From the NCBI GenBank assembly GCA_020722625.1, contig DYKK01000109.1, forward strand, positions 1 through 9,782: a stretch of 9,782 nt of DNA, in the 5' to 3' direction. Positions 1-6,537 of the stretch are shown one piece after another. This stretch comes from Anaeromyxobacter dehalogenans (GTDB lineage Bacteria > Myxococcota_A > UBA9042 > DTJE01). Made by a program: the position numbers and the translations under genes. The notes under the pieces were generated by a model. That model was not told where the DNA came from and made no database searches. It saw only the letters and a list, made by a program, of their open reading frames with translations. Each line of letters begins with the position of its first letter. Within the stretch, counting starts at the first letter, position 1.

Positions 1-291
1 TTTTTTTCGATACGCTGAGAACCGCTGCAATGGAGGCCGGTGAAAGACTCTGGGCCGGGGCTGGCATGAAGGGGTGACCGCGGTTCTGGGAGGTGGCAGC
101 GGAGTTGGCGCGCCTCAATCGGGAGGCGGCGGTAGAGCGCTGGCGCGCTCAGCCGCTGGCTCGGAGGAGGGGTGATGTTTCGTTGAGACGACAAGCCAAG
201 GCAGGGGACGGTTTCGGATGCGTCGCGACGGCTCAGGCGGCCTCTGCGTGTCTGTGTTCTTCAGCGGCCTCCCAACGCGGCCCTGACACTC
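1..291. other. Gene-poor left edge, no gene assigned
   Basis: No coding region can be supported here. The stretch lies downstream of the lipase-like gene that ends at 292 on the minus strand, and no hairpin followed by a T-run is seen for that transcript. A plus-strand frame is open from base 3 to an in-frame TGA at 75-77. It reads on past that stop in the same frame as FWEVAAELARLNREAAVERW from about 84. This could be the broken 3' end of a gene entering from the left, but I recognise no family. The seven T at 1-7 could be the tail of a plus-strand terminator lying outside the window. Near 233-275 there are two close copies of a CGGCCTC motif and a short purine-rich stretch on the minus strand, without clear meaning. 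Confidence 0.4.
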
Positions 292-3222
292 TTACTCGCA
301 CGGCAGGTCCGGGTCCACCACGCAGGGGCAATCGTTGGATTCGATGCAGAGGGAGTCCTCGATTCGCGTGCCGCCGCTGTGCAGGAACAGGGCGATCATG
401 TTGTGCGTGTACTGGGCCCAGTCGAAGGGGGAGGCCGGGTTGGGGACGGCCATGTACTCGTGGTACCCGTGCACGTTCGCGAAGCGGACCGCGGATTGTC
501 CCGTCGCGGTCTGCACCGCCGGCAGGGGCCCGAAGCCGCCGTTGTCGCGGCCCAGGTCGTCCACGTCCCAGTCCTCGCCGTGCGGGATCCCGTGCTCGAT
601 GAACTTCCGGTTGACAGCGCGCATGGTGACGTCGTCGAGCCCCAGGAGACCGAGAATGCGCGCCATGGACAACTGCGCCCCGCACGGGATGGTCGAGTCC
701 GCGATCACCGCGGACTGCAGGATGTTGCGGGGCCGGCCGTCCGGGGGGCGTCTCAAGAGGAAGGGCGCCCAGTTCGCGGGGTCCGCGGGGTCCATGACCG
801 CCTGGAAGACCCCGACGTTGCGGCGGAACCTCGGGGTGTTGCGGGTCAGGCCCAGGCCCTCGAAGGGGGACGAGACGACGAACTCCTCGACGGCCTCCCC
901 CTCGGCGGTGGTCACGCGGACGCGCCACTCGTCCCCGATGTCCGACGGAACGGCCACCGCGAAGCCCCCGTCCTCGTCCGAAACGGTGACGGCCTCGTCC
1001 CCGCTGTGGAGGTTGCGCACCTCGACCTGGAGGCGGCCCAGGCCCGGCGGCAGCAGGTGCACGGTCGCATCCGTCAACCGCTCCGGCCGGCAGGTGAACC
1101 GCGACGAGTTCTGCGCGAAGCCCTCGCCGGCCGTGGCGTTGAACGTCAGGTGCAGGCCGTCCTCGGCCGGGCACGACGCCAGGATCGGACCCATGACGAA
1201 GTAGAACGCCTCATCGAAGAAGCCCCGCAGGCGGCTGCGCGCGAACACGTCCACGAGGCCCGCGCCCCCGACCAGGGGCGCCGCGGCCGTGATCTCGGGC
1301 TCGACGCCCGTCACGAGGACCGTCACGATCCCGCCGAGGCTCGTGCCCGCCATGTAGAAGGGGACGTCGGGGCCCCCGATGTCCAGGACGCCGTCCGCGT
1401 TCAGGTCCCCGGCGACCAGGTTGGGCATCAGGTCCTCGGCCGTCCGCGAGCGCGGGTCGGCCACGGCGGGCGGAACCTGGTCCTGCGACAGGGACCGCAG
1501 CAGGCGGACCAGGGTGATGTAGTCCACCTGCATCTGGCGGAACACGTCGCGCTGCTCGAAGGGGAAGGGGACGAAGAACCCCTCGCCGTTGTAGAGCCGG
1601 CCGTCGTGGTTGTGGTCCATGGCCCGGCCGTGGACCAGGAGCTCCTGGAAGAATCCGATATCGTCCAGCAGGTCGAAGATTTCCCAGAAGTCCAGGCCCT
1701 GGACCGCTTCCTGGCCGTCCTCGAGCAGGATGTCCGCGACCTGGTAGGCCATGAACAGGGCCAGGGGGTTGTTGGGGTCGTCCTCGAGGTCAATCCCGAG
1801 TTCCTTCATGAGGTCGGGGATGTCAGGAGCGAGCGGGCCGTAGCCGACCTCGTCCATCGAGACCACGGCCAGGCCGTAGCGCGCCAGGGCGTTCGACAAC
1901 AGGACCCCCTCCATGCGCGAGGACCCGTTCCCGTGCGCGTACAGGACCACGGGGAACGGCGGCTCGTGCTTCCCGGGCTGCACCTTGGGCACCGCGACCA
2001 TGATGGGGACCTTTGCCTTCGCCCACGTCGCGCGTCCGGTCGCGAGGTCCACATCGAAGACCCGGTCCGGCGTGGCCTGGAAGTCCGGCGACTCCATCCA
2101 CCCGAAGGCGAAGTAGTCCACGAACGAGAAATCGAAGGCGGCGCTCGCGTCGAGGAGGGGCGCGATGAGGTTCACGATCCCGTCCAGGAACTCCGCCTGC
2201 ACGATCACGATGTTGTCCTGCGGGTCCAGGGGGAGCCCCTCCTTGGTCCCGGAGCCATCGAAGGGGATGCCGGAGTCGTCGAAGGACAGAAAGCGGCGCG
2301 AGACCTCCGCATCCAGCCACCCGAGCACCCCGCGCCCGTACAGGCCCTCGCGGATCGCGCGGACCGTGCCCGTGACGTCCTGGGTCGTGAAGGTCCACGA
2401 GAAGGCGATGTCGTCGGGCGCGAGGCCCAGGCGGTCCAGCACGGGGAGCAGGCGCTTCAAGTCGCGGGTCTGGGAGGGATGGTTGACGCCCCAGAAGGGG
2501 CTCTGCACGGCCCCGTAGCCCTGGCCGTCCGGCGCGAAACCGCGCAGCCCCCGGGTCAGGACGACCGCGTACTTCGAGCGCTCGTCCAGGGGGAGGAGGG
2601 GGCGGATCAGGAGGGTGTTCGTGGAAACCTCGTAGTGCCAGAGGTACTCGGGATCGCCGTCGCCGTCGGCGTCCGCGGCGTTGTCCGGGGGGAACGCGAG
2701 GTTGTCGCCCGCGGCGAACGGGTCGTTGGGGTAGAAGGCGATGGGACCCTGGTTCATGGGGAACGCCCCCTCCCCGAGGTCGAGGGGGACCGGGGCGACG
2801 CGGGCGGCCTCGTCGGGGTCCGCGGGGACCTTCAGCACCAGGACCGTGGCCTCCGAGACCGAGGCCAGGTCCAGCGGTCCTTCGAAGGACACCGAGATCG
2901 GCCCATCCGTCGAGAACCCGGTCAGGCGGTCCAGGTGGCGCTTGACGCGCGACTCGACCTCGGTGGTCATGGCCGTGGCGAGGTTGGGCCGGCAGAGGGT
3001 CGGGCTCGCAGGGTCGTAGGCGCACGCGAAGTCGCTCGGGAACGGGACCTCCGGGTCGGGCAGGCGCAGGGGGTCGAAGACCACCGCGGGGCCGGCGCCG
3101 TCCTGCGGCCTCGGCGCGGAGGGCGCGAGCGCCTCGGGGAGGGGCCCCGATTCCACGCACGAGGGGATCCACCCGGCGAGCAACAGTCCTGCGAACAAAC
3201 GACAAGCCGCGCGGTTTCTCAT
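292..3222 (-). CDS. Surface lipoprotein with alpha/beta-hydrolase (Pla-1/cef/VolA-like lipase)
   Basis: Predicted 976-residue secreted lipoprotein, probably a lipase or lysophospholipase at the outer membrane. A signal peptide ends in IPSC, with Cys22 as the lipidation site; Pro at -2 makes the lipobox imperfect. A Pro-rich linker follows. Residues about 45-290 resemble the N-terminal domain of Pla-1/cef lipases (FDP...PFPSD, LTGFSTDG, FEGPLDLASV). The hydrolase core shows an oxyanion-type HGNG at 430-433 and the nucleophile motif GTSLGG with Ser628. Candidate Asp842 (IADSTIPCG) and His918 or His921 (VHGYHEYM) complete a triad. Residues about 709-784 look like an Ig-like insert. Calcium-type loops lie near 184-192, 536-547 and 606-617, and the C-terminus has four Cys. 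An ATG six codons upstream (3240) is less likely, because it would itself form part of the strong SD for the chosen start. The gene follows the barrel gene by 42 bp, probably in one transcript. Substrate is inferred; family placement is from motifs only. Confidence 0.85.
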   Translation of the reverse strand: MRNRAACRLFAGLLLAGWIPSCVESGPLPEALAPSAPRPQDGAGPAVVFDPLRLPDPEVPFPSDFACAYDPASPTLCRPNLATAMTTEVESRVKRHLDRLTGFSTDGPISVSFEGPLDLASVSEATVLVLKVPADPDEAARVAPVPLDLGEGAFPMNQGPIAFYPNDPFAAGDNLAFPPDNAADADGDGDPEYLWHYEVSTNTLLIRPLLPLDERSKYAVVLTRGLRGFAPDGQGYGAVQSPFWGVNHPSQTRDLKRLLPVLDRLGLAPDDIAFSWTFTTQDVTGTVRAIREGLYGRGVLGWLDAEVSRRFLSFDDSGIPFDGSGTKEGLPLDPQDNIVIVQAEFLDGIVNLIAPLLDASAAFDFSFVDYFAFGWMESPDFQATPDRVFDVDLATGRATWAKAKVPIMVAVPKVQPGKHEPPFPVVLYAHGNGSSRMEGVLLSNALARYGLAVVSMDEVGYGPLAPDIPDLMKELGIDLEDDPNNPLALFMAYQVADILLEDGQEAVQGLDFWEIFDLLDDIGFFQELLVHGRAMDHNHDGRLYNGEGFFVPFPFEQRDVFRQMQVDYITLVRLLRSLSQDQVPPAVADPRSRTAEDLMPNLVAGDLNADGVLDIGGPDVPFYMAGTSLGGIVTVLVTGVEPEITAAAPLVGGAGLVDVFARSRLRGFFDEAFYFVMGPILASCPAEDGLHLTFNATAGEGFAQNSSRFTCRPERLTDATVHLLPPGLGRLQVEVRNLHSGDEAVTVSDEDGGFAVAVPSDIGDEWRVRVTTAEGEAVEEFVVSSPFEGLGLTRNTPRFRRNVGVFQAVMDPADPANWAPFLLRRPPDGRPRNILQSAVIADSTIPCGAQLSMARILGLLGLDDVTMRAVNRKFIEHGIPHGEDWDVDDLGRDNGGFGPLPAVQTATGQSAVRFANVHGYHEYMAVPNPASPFDWAQYTHNMIALFLHSGGTRIEDSLCIESNDCPCVVDPDLPCE

Positions 3223-3228
3223 CAGAAG

Positions 3229-3238
3229 TCCCTCCTCC
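3229..3238 (-). promoter_or_regulatory. Ribosome binding site that fixes the lipase start
   Basis: On the minus strand the run GGAGGAGGGA ends six bases before the ATG at 3222-3220. It overlaps the alternative ATG at 3240-3238, so the downstream ATG is the better start. That start also gives a compact signal peptide beginning MRNRAACRLF. Confidence 0.75.
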
Positions 3239-3264
3239 ATCGGGTCGCATCCCGGCCGTCCCGC

Positions 3265-4851
3265 CTACCAGGTGACGTGCACGCGCCCCTGGACCAGATG
3301 GATGCCGGACGGTAAGTCCCCTTGGGCGTCCGCGAAGGCCGCGCCGGGCCGGAAGTAGCCATACTCCACCGCGGCGAGCAGCCCCGTCGGTCCCAGGCGG
3401 AACCGCCCCCGGGCCGCGAGGTCCACCTCGTACCCGAGGTCGCGGGAGGCGGGACCGCACCGGGGTCCCGGGGCCTGGCCGCCGGGCACCGCGCACCCGC
3501 TACCGCCGGTCCGGCCCGCGACGTTCAGCCAGAACGGGTCCACGAGCGGCGTGTCGGCCCTCGCGACCAGGAGGCCCACCAGCAGCTCGAGGTGCGGGAT
3601 GACCGTGAGGGTCACGCGGGGGTTCGCATAGACCGCGTTCTGGACCCCTCCGTCCGTGGGGAGGGCCTGAAGACCCCGGGGGGGCTGCCCCTGGAACCAC
3701 GTGCGAGACCCGTTCCAGGCCGAGACCGCGGACGTGGCCTTGAGGACCTCGTGGAACAGGATCAGGCCGACGCGGTAGTCGGGGTTCATCGTGAAGGCCG
3801 CGTACGTGCCGTCGTAAGGGTCCGCGTCCCCGCTCGCGCGTCCGGCCTCGATCACGACCCGTCCCAGGGGGTGGGACAGCGAGGCCCGCAGGACCATGCC
3901 CGAGGAGGCCACGTCCACCCGGTCCGGGTTCTGGAGCGAGCGGGGGACCTCGGTGAACCCGCGGGCGAGGGCCCACTCGCCGGCCACGCCGAAAGTCACG
4001 TCCCCGGCCTTCAACGCGAGGTCCGCGAACACGTCCACGAGGTGGAAGCGCGTCCGGTCCCCGAGGGAGTTTCGCTGCCAGCGGTGCAGGTACGTGGCCC
4101 CGATGCGGCCGATCGGGGGCTCGTACTGGACGACCGCAAGGGCCTGGTATGCGCGGTCGTCGCGGTCCCGGTCCGCGAAGAGGTCGCGCTCCACGTGGTC
4201 GAAGCCGGCCGCCACCGACAGGGCGCCCGCGGACGGGGCGTCCGAAAAGAGACGCACGGGCCGCACGGAAATCAGCGCGCGGTCCACGATGTCCCCGAGC
4301 CGGCGCACGCCCACATCCTCGGGGCGGTCGTTGCCGTCGTTCGCCACCATCCCGAGCCCCGCGTGCGACTTCTGGCGCCCCCCCAGGAACGTGAAGTAGG
4401 GCGAATGAACCAGCAGGTACGCGGCGTTCAGGCGGAGGTTGGCCGCCTCGAACAGGTCCTGGCGCACGCGAGAGGCGCGGGATGGCGCGAGGACCTCCCG
4501 GTCCGGCCCGGCGAAGGCCATGCCGTCGAGGAGGTCCACCTCGGTCAGGACCGCGACGACGGGCACGACGCGCGACGGGACCCGCCACGTCAGGGACGGG
4601 CGCCAGCGGAGGCGGGCCGCGAGCGACTCCTCCGTCGGGACACGGTCGGCCACCCCGGGATCGACGGTGGCCACGGGGATGGCGTCGAGGCGCAGCGCGA
4701 CCAGGCGCATCTCGCCCCCGAGGTTGAGGACGAGACGATGAAAGCGGATCACGGCCTGGGATTCCGTGGTTCCCTCGGAGGCGACGGCGAGGGGTCCCCA
4801 TGGACACGCCAGGACGATCAGGGCCCCCCACCAGGCGAACGACCGGCGCAT
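3265..4851 (-). CDS. Outer-membrane beta-barrel protein (alginate-export-like / deltaproteobacterial porin-like)
   Basis: A 528-residue exported protein. The signal peptide (MRRSFAWWGALIVLA) has a likely cleavage at AVA|SEG after residue 24; VLAC inside it is a weaker lipobox alternative. The mature part shows alternating hydrophobic/polar strands and ends in an aromatic residue (HLVQGRVHVTW), as outer-membrane barrels do. Motifs recall AlgE-type (alginate export) barrels and related deltaproteobacterial proteins: GRQKSHAGLGMVANDG near 158-173, GDIVDRALI near 186, ASGDADPYDGT near 339, FTMNPDYRVGLILFHEVL near 353, GYEVDL at 473 and GYFRPG at 498. Cys453 and Cys465 may form a disulfide in an outer loop. 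The start at 4851 is chosen for the AAGGAG six bases upstream; a start at 4905 would add 18 residues ahead of the signal peptide. It is the first gene of the operon with the lipase-like lipoprotein. Transport of the lipase product is inference; the substrate cannot be read from sequence. Confidence 0.8.
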   Translation of the reverse strand: MRRSFAWWGALIVLACPWGPLAVASEGTTESQAVIRFHRLVLNLGGEMRLVALRLDAIPVATVDPGVADRVPTEESLAARLRWRPSLTWRVPSRVVPVVAVLTEVDLLDGMAFAGPDREVLAPSRASRVRQDLFEAANLRLNAAYLLVHSPYFTFLGGRQKSHAGLGMVANDGNDRPEDVGVRRLGDIVDRALISVRPVRLFSDAPSAGALSVAAGFDHVERDLFADRDRDDRAYQALAVVQYEPPIGRIGATYLHRWQRNSLGDRTRFHLVDVFADLALKAGDVTFGVAGEWALARGFTEVPRSLQNPDRVDVASSGMVLRASLSHPLGRVVIEAGRASGDADPYDGTYAAFTMNPDYRVGLILFHEVLKATSAVSAWNGSRTWFQGQPPRGLQALPTDGGVQNAVYANPRVTLTVIPHLELLVGLLVARADTPLVDPFWLNVAGRTGGSGCAVPGGQAPGPRCGPASRDLGYEVDLAARGRFRLGPTGLLAAVEYGYFRPGAAFADAQGDLPSGIHLVQGRVHVTW

Positions 4852-4857
4852 GTCCCG

Positions 4858-4863
4858 CTCCTT
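4858..4863 (-). promoter_or_regulatory. Ribosome binding site of the barrel gene
   Basis: The minus strand reads AAGGAG, then six bases, then ATG at 4851-4849. This favours the internal ATG over the in-frame one at 4905, which also lies upstream of the predicted transcript start and inside the -35 box. Confidence 0.7.
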
Positions 4864-4877
4864 CAAGGTCGGCCCGA

Positions 4878-4905
4878 AGGATAGCAGACGCTCTGTTTCG
4901 ATCAA
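4878..4905 (-). promoter_or_regulatory. Sigma-70-type promoter for the barrel-lipase operon
   Basis: On the minus strand, TTGATC (4905-4900) is followed by a 16-base spacer and TATCCT (4883-4878). A TG one base upstream of the -10 makes it an extended -10. Each hexamer matches consensus at four of six positions. A start near 4870 would leave a leader of about 19 nt holding the AAGGAG site. Predicted by eye. Confidence 0.45.
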
Positions 4906-4926
4906 ACCACAATTCCGGGACGTGGT
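4906..4926. promoter_or_regulatory. Inverted repeat between the divergent promoters
   Basis: ACCAC (4906-4910) and GTGGT (4922-4926) form 5-bp arms 11 bases apart. They sit between the -35 of the minus-strand promoter and the -10 of the plus-strand promoter. A dimeric regulator could bind here and act on both operons. The arms are short, so chance is a real alternative. Confidence 0.2.
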
Positions 4927-4932
4927 GGCGGC

Positions 4933-4938
4933 TATAAT
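4933..4938 (+). promoter_or_regulatory. Consensus -10 box giving a probably leaderless kinase mRNA
   Basis: An exact TATAAT lies only eight bases before the kinase ATG at 4947, with a run of seven C between them (4939-4945). Transcription would start at or within a few bases of the ATG. No Shine-Dalgarno sequence is present upstream, which fits leaderless translation. No good -35 is seen at a 16-19 base spacing (CAATTC at 17), so an activator may be needed. Confidence 0.45.
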
Positions 4939-4946
4939 CCCCCCCG

Positions 4947-6524
4947 ATGAGGTTGTCCCTTTCAGCCCGGGTCACGGTCGGGCTCGCGGCGCAGATGGTG
5001 GTGTTCGGCGGGGCCGTGGGCTACCTGGTCTTTGCGGCGGACGCGCTGTTCGACCGCCTGTCGGTGCTGAAGGACGAGATGGAACCCGCGGGGGACGACC
5101 TGCGGAACCTTGTCGTGGAGCTGAAGGAGATCGAGGGGCTGCTGGCGGGGCGCGCCACGGTCGTGCGCGCCCAGGACCTCGTGCGGCGCCTGAGGCTCTT
5201 CGAACGGGTGGCCCAGGACGCGGAGGTCCTCGACCGGGTGGCCGCGGGCGAGGGGATGTCCACCGAGACGGGGGAGCGGCTGGCGCGGGCCGCGGCGGAA
5301 CTCCGCGACTGGAAGGATGGGGACCGGCTGGTGGGGCGGGTGCTCAGGAGCCGCGTGCTCGGGGACCTGCCGCGCCCCCCCCGCACGAACGCGGAGGCCT
5401 TCGATGCCGTGCTCGAACGGCTGGGGACCGCGAACGGCGCCGGCCACGAGGAGGAGGTGGGGCGCCTGGCGGCCGAGGCCCGCCGGATGGCCCGGTTCGC
5501 CCGCGCGATCCTCCAGCGCGCGAGCCACGGCGTGCTCGCCGCGATGCGCGACATGAACCTGGACCTGCTCCGCAGGCGCGTGGAGATCTCCTACGCGCTC
5601 GTGGCGGTGCCGGCCGCGGCCCTGGTGGTCGCGCTCGTCGTCCTGTTGCTGACGCTTCGGGCCCTCAAGCCGGTGCGCCGCCTGACCGCAGCGGTGCGCC
5701 GGCTCGGGGCCGGCGAGGCGGAAGACGTGCGGCCGCAGGACTACGCCGGGGAACTGCGCGAACTCGCCGAGGCCCTCGCCGCGCTCGGGGCGGCCCTCAA
5801 GACCCGCGGGGCCGACCTGGAACGCAAGACCAATGAACTGATGCGCGCCGAAAGACTGGCCGTCGTGGGGAGGATGGCATCCGTCGTGGCCCACGAGGTC
5901 CGCAATCCGCTGAACTCCGTGGACCTGAACCTGGACCTGCTGCGCGAGATGCTGGGCCGGGGCACGGCGGGCGACGACCCGAAGGTGACGGCCCTGCTCG
6001 ACGCCATCCAGCGGGAGGTGGACCGCCTGGCCGAGATCACCGGGGAATACCTGAAGTTCGGGAGGTTGCCGCGCGGGGTCCTGGCGCCCTGCGACGTGGG
6101 CCGGGTGGTGCGCGACACCCGCGCGTTCATGGACGGCGAGTTCGCGGAAACGGGGGTCGCGGTCGAGGTGCACGCCCCGGACCGGCCCGTGAAGGTCCTG
6201 GCGGACGAGGCCCAGTTGCGGCAGGCCCTGGTCAATGTCCTGCGCAACGCGGTGGAGGCGATGCCGGACGGGGGGCGGCTGGGGATCGAGGTCGTGGACC
6301 TCGGCGAGAAGGTCCAGGTGTCGGTGCGGGACTCGGGCCCGGGGATCCCCGAGGACTTCCGGGGTCGCCTGTTCGAGCCGTTCGCGACGACCAAGCCGAG
6401 GGGCACGGGGCTGGGGCTGGCCTTCGTGCAGCAGGTGATGCAGGAGTGTGGCGGGGAGGGCGGGATCGAGTCCGCGCCGGGGCAGGGGACCTGCGTGCGG
6501 TTCCGGCTGCGGCGCGCGGTCTGA
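4947..6524 (+). CDS. Membrane sensor histidine kinase (HAMP, HisKA, HATPase)
   Basis: A 525-residue inner-membrane sensor kinase. TM1 is at about 9-31. A roughly 180-residue extracytoplasmic, mostly helical sensor region follows, and TM2 is at about 214-237. A HAMP-like segment starts at KPVRRLTAAV (241). The HisKA motif VVAHEVRNPLNS holds phospho-acceptor His316. The HATPase_c domain shows the N box (NVLRNAVEAM, Asn434), G1 box DSGPGIP (462-468), F box FEPFATTK (476-483) and G2 box GTGLGL (486-491), so it should be catalytically competent. It ends without a receiver domain and no response regulator lies in the window, making it an orphan here. It is divergent from the barrel-lipase operon and followed after 13 bp by the peptidase gene. 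The ATG is chosen because it leads directly into TM1. The signal sensed is unknown. A run of eight C (5375-5382) lies in the sensor region. Confidence 0.93.
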   Translation: MRLSLSARVTVGLAAQMVVFGGAVGYLVFAADALFDRLSVLKDEMEPAGDDLRNLVVELKEIEGLLAGRATVVRAQDLVRRLRLFERVAQDAEVLDRVAAGEGMSTETGERLARAAAELRDWKDGDRLVGRVLRSRVLGDLPRPPRTNAEAFDAVLERLGTANGAGHEEEVGRLAAEARRMARFARAILQRASHGVLAAMRDMNLDLLRRRVEISYALVAVPAAALVVALVVLLLTLRALKPVRRLTAAVRRLGAGEAEDVRPQDYAGELRELAEALAALGAALKTRGADLERKTNELMRAERLAVVGRMASVVAHEVRNPLNSVDLNLDLLREMLGRGTAGDDPKVTALLDAIQREVDRLAEITGEYLKFGRLPRGVLAPCDVGRVVRDTRAFMDGEFAETGVAVEVHAPDRPVKVLADEAQLRQALVNVLRNAVEAMPDGGRLGIEVVDLGEKVQVSVRDSGPGIPEDFRGRLFEPFATTKPRGTGLGLAFVQQVMQECGGEGGIESAPGQGTCVRFRLRRAV

Positions 6525-6525
6525 C

Positions 6526-6534
6526 AGGAGGTGA
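6526..6534 (+). promoter_or_regulatory. Strong ribosome binding site between kinase and peptidase genes
   Basis: AGGAGGTGA, nearly the full complement of the 16S rRNA tail, begins two bases after the kinase stop and ends three bases before the peptidase ATG. Its strength contrasts with the missing site ahead of the kinase. It suggests much more peptidase than kinase is made from one mRNA. Confidence 0.75.
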
Positions 6535-6537
6535 CCG

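Noticed and set aside
75..77. In-frame TGA as a selenocysteine codon
   Set aside because: No selenoprotein context or recognisable SECIS-like hairpin directly after it, and the surrounding peptide matches no known selenoprotein.
3223..3264. Terminator between the barrel and lipase genes
   Set aside because: Only a four-base stem (CGGG/CCCG) with no T-run is present, so read-through as one operon is more likely.
379..3315. 978-residue open frame on the plus strand opposite the lipase-like gene
   Set aside because: It is a GC-driven antisense shadow. Its product is low-complexity (rich in R, G, V, H) with no domain, while the minus strand shows a signal peptide, ribosome site and hydrolase motifs.
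3322..4884. 520-residue plus-strand frame opposite the barrel gene
   Set aside because: Compositional artefact; the minus frame has a signal peptide, a barrel-like C-terminus and a ribosome site.
5375..5382. Run of eight C in the kinase sensor region, possible phase-variation tract
   Set aside because: Runs of six or seven C or G occur at several other places in this GC-rich window (for example 3678-3684, 4378-4384 and 4939-4945), so length alone is not evidence of a switch.
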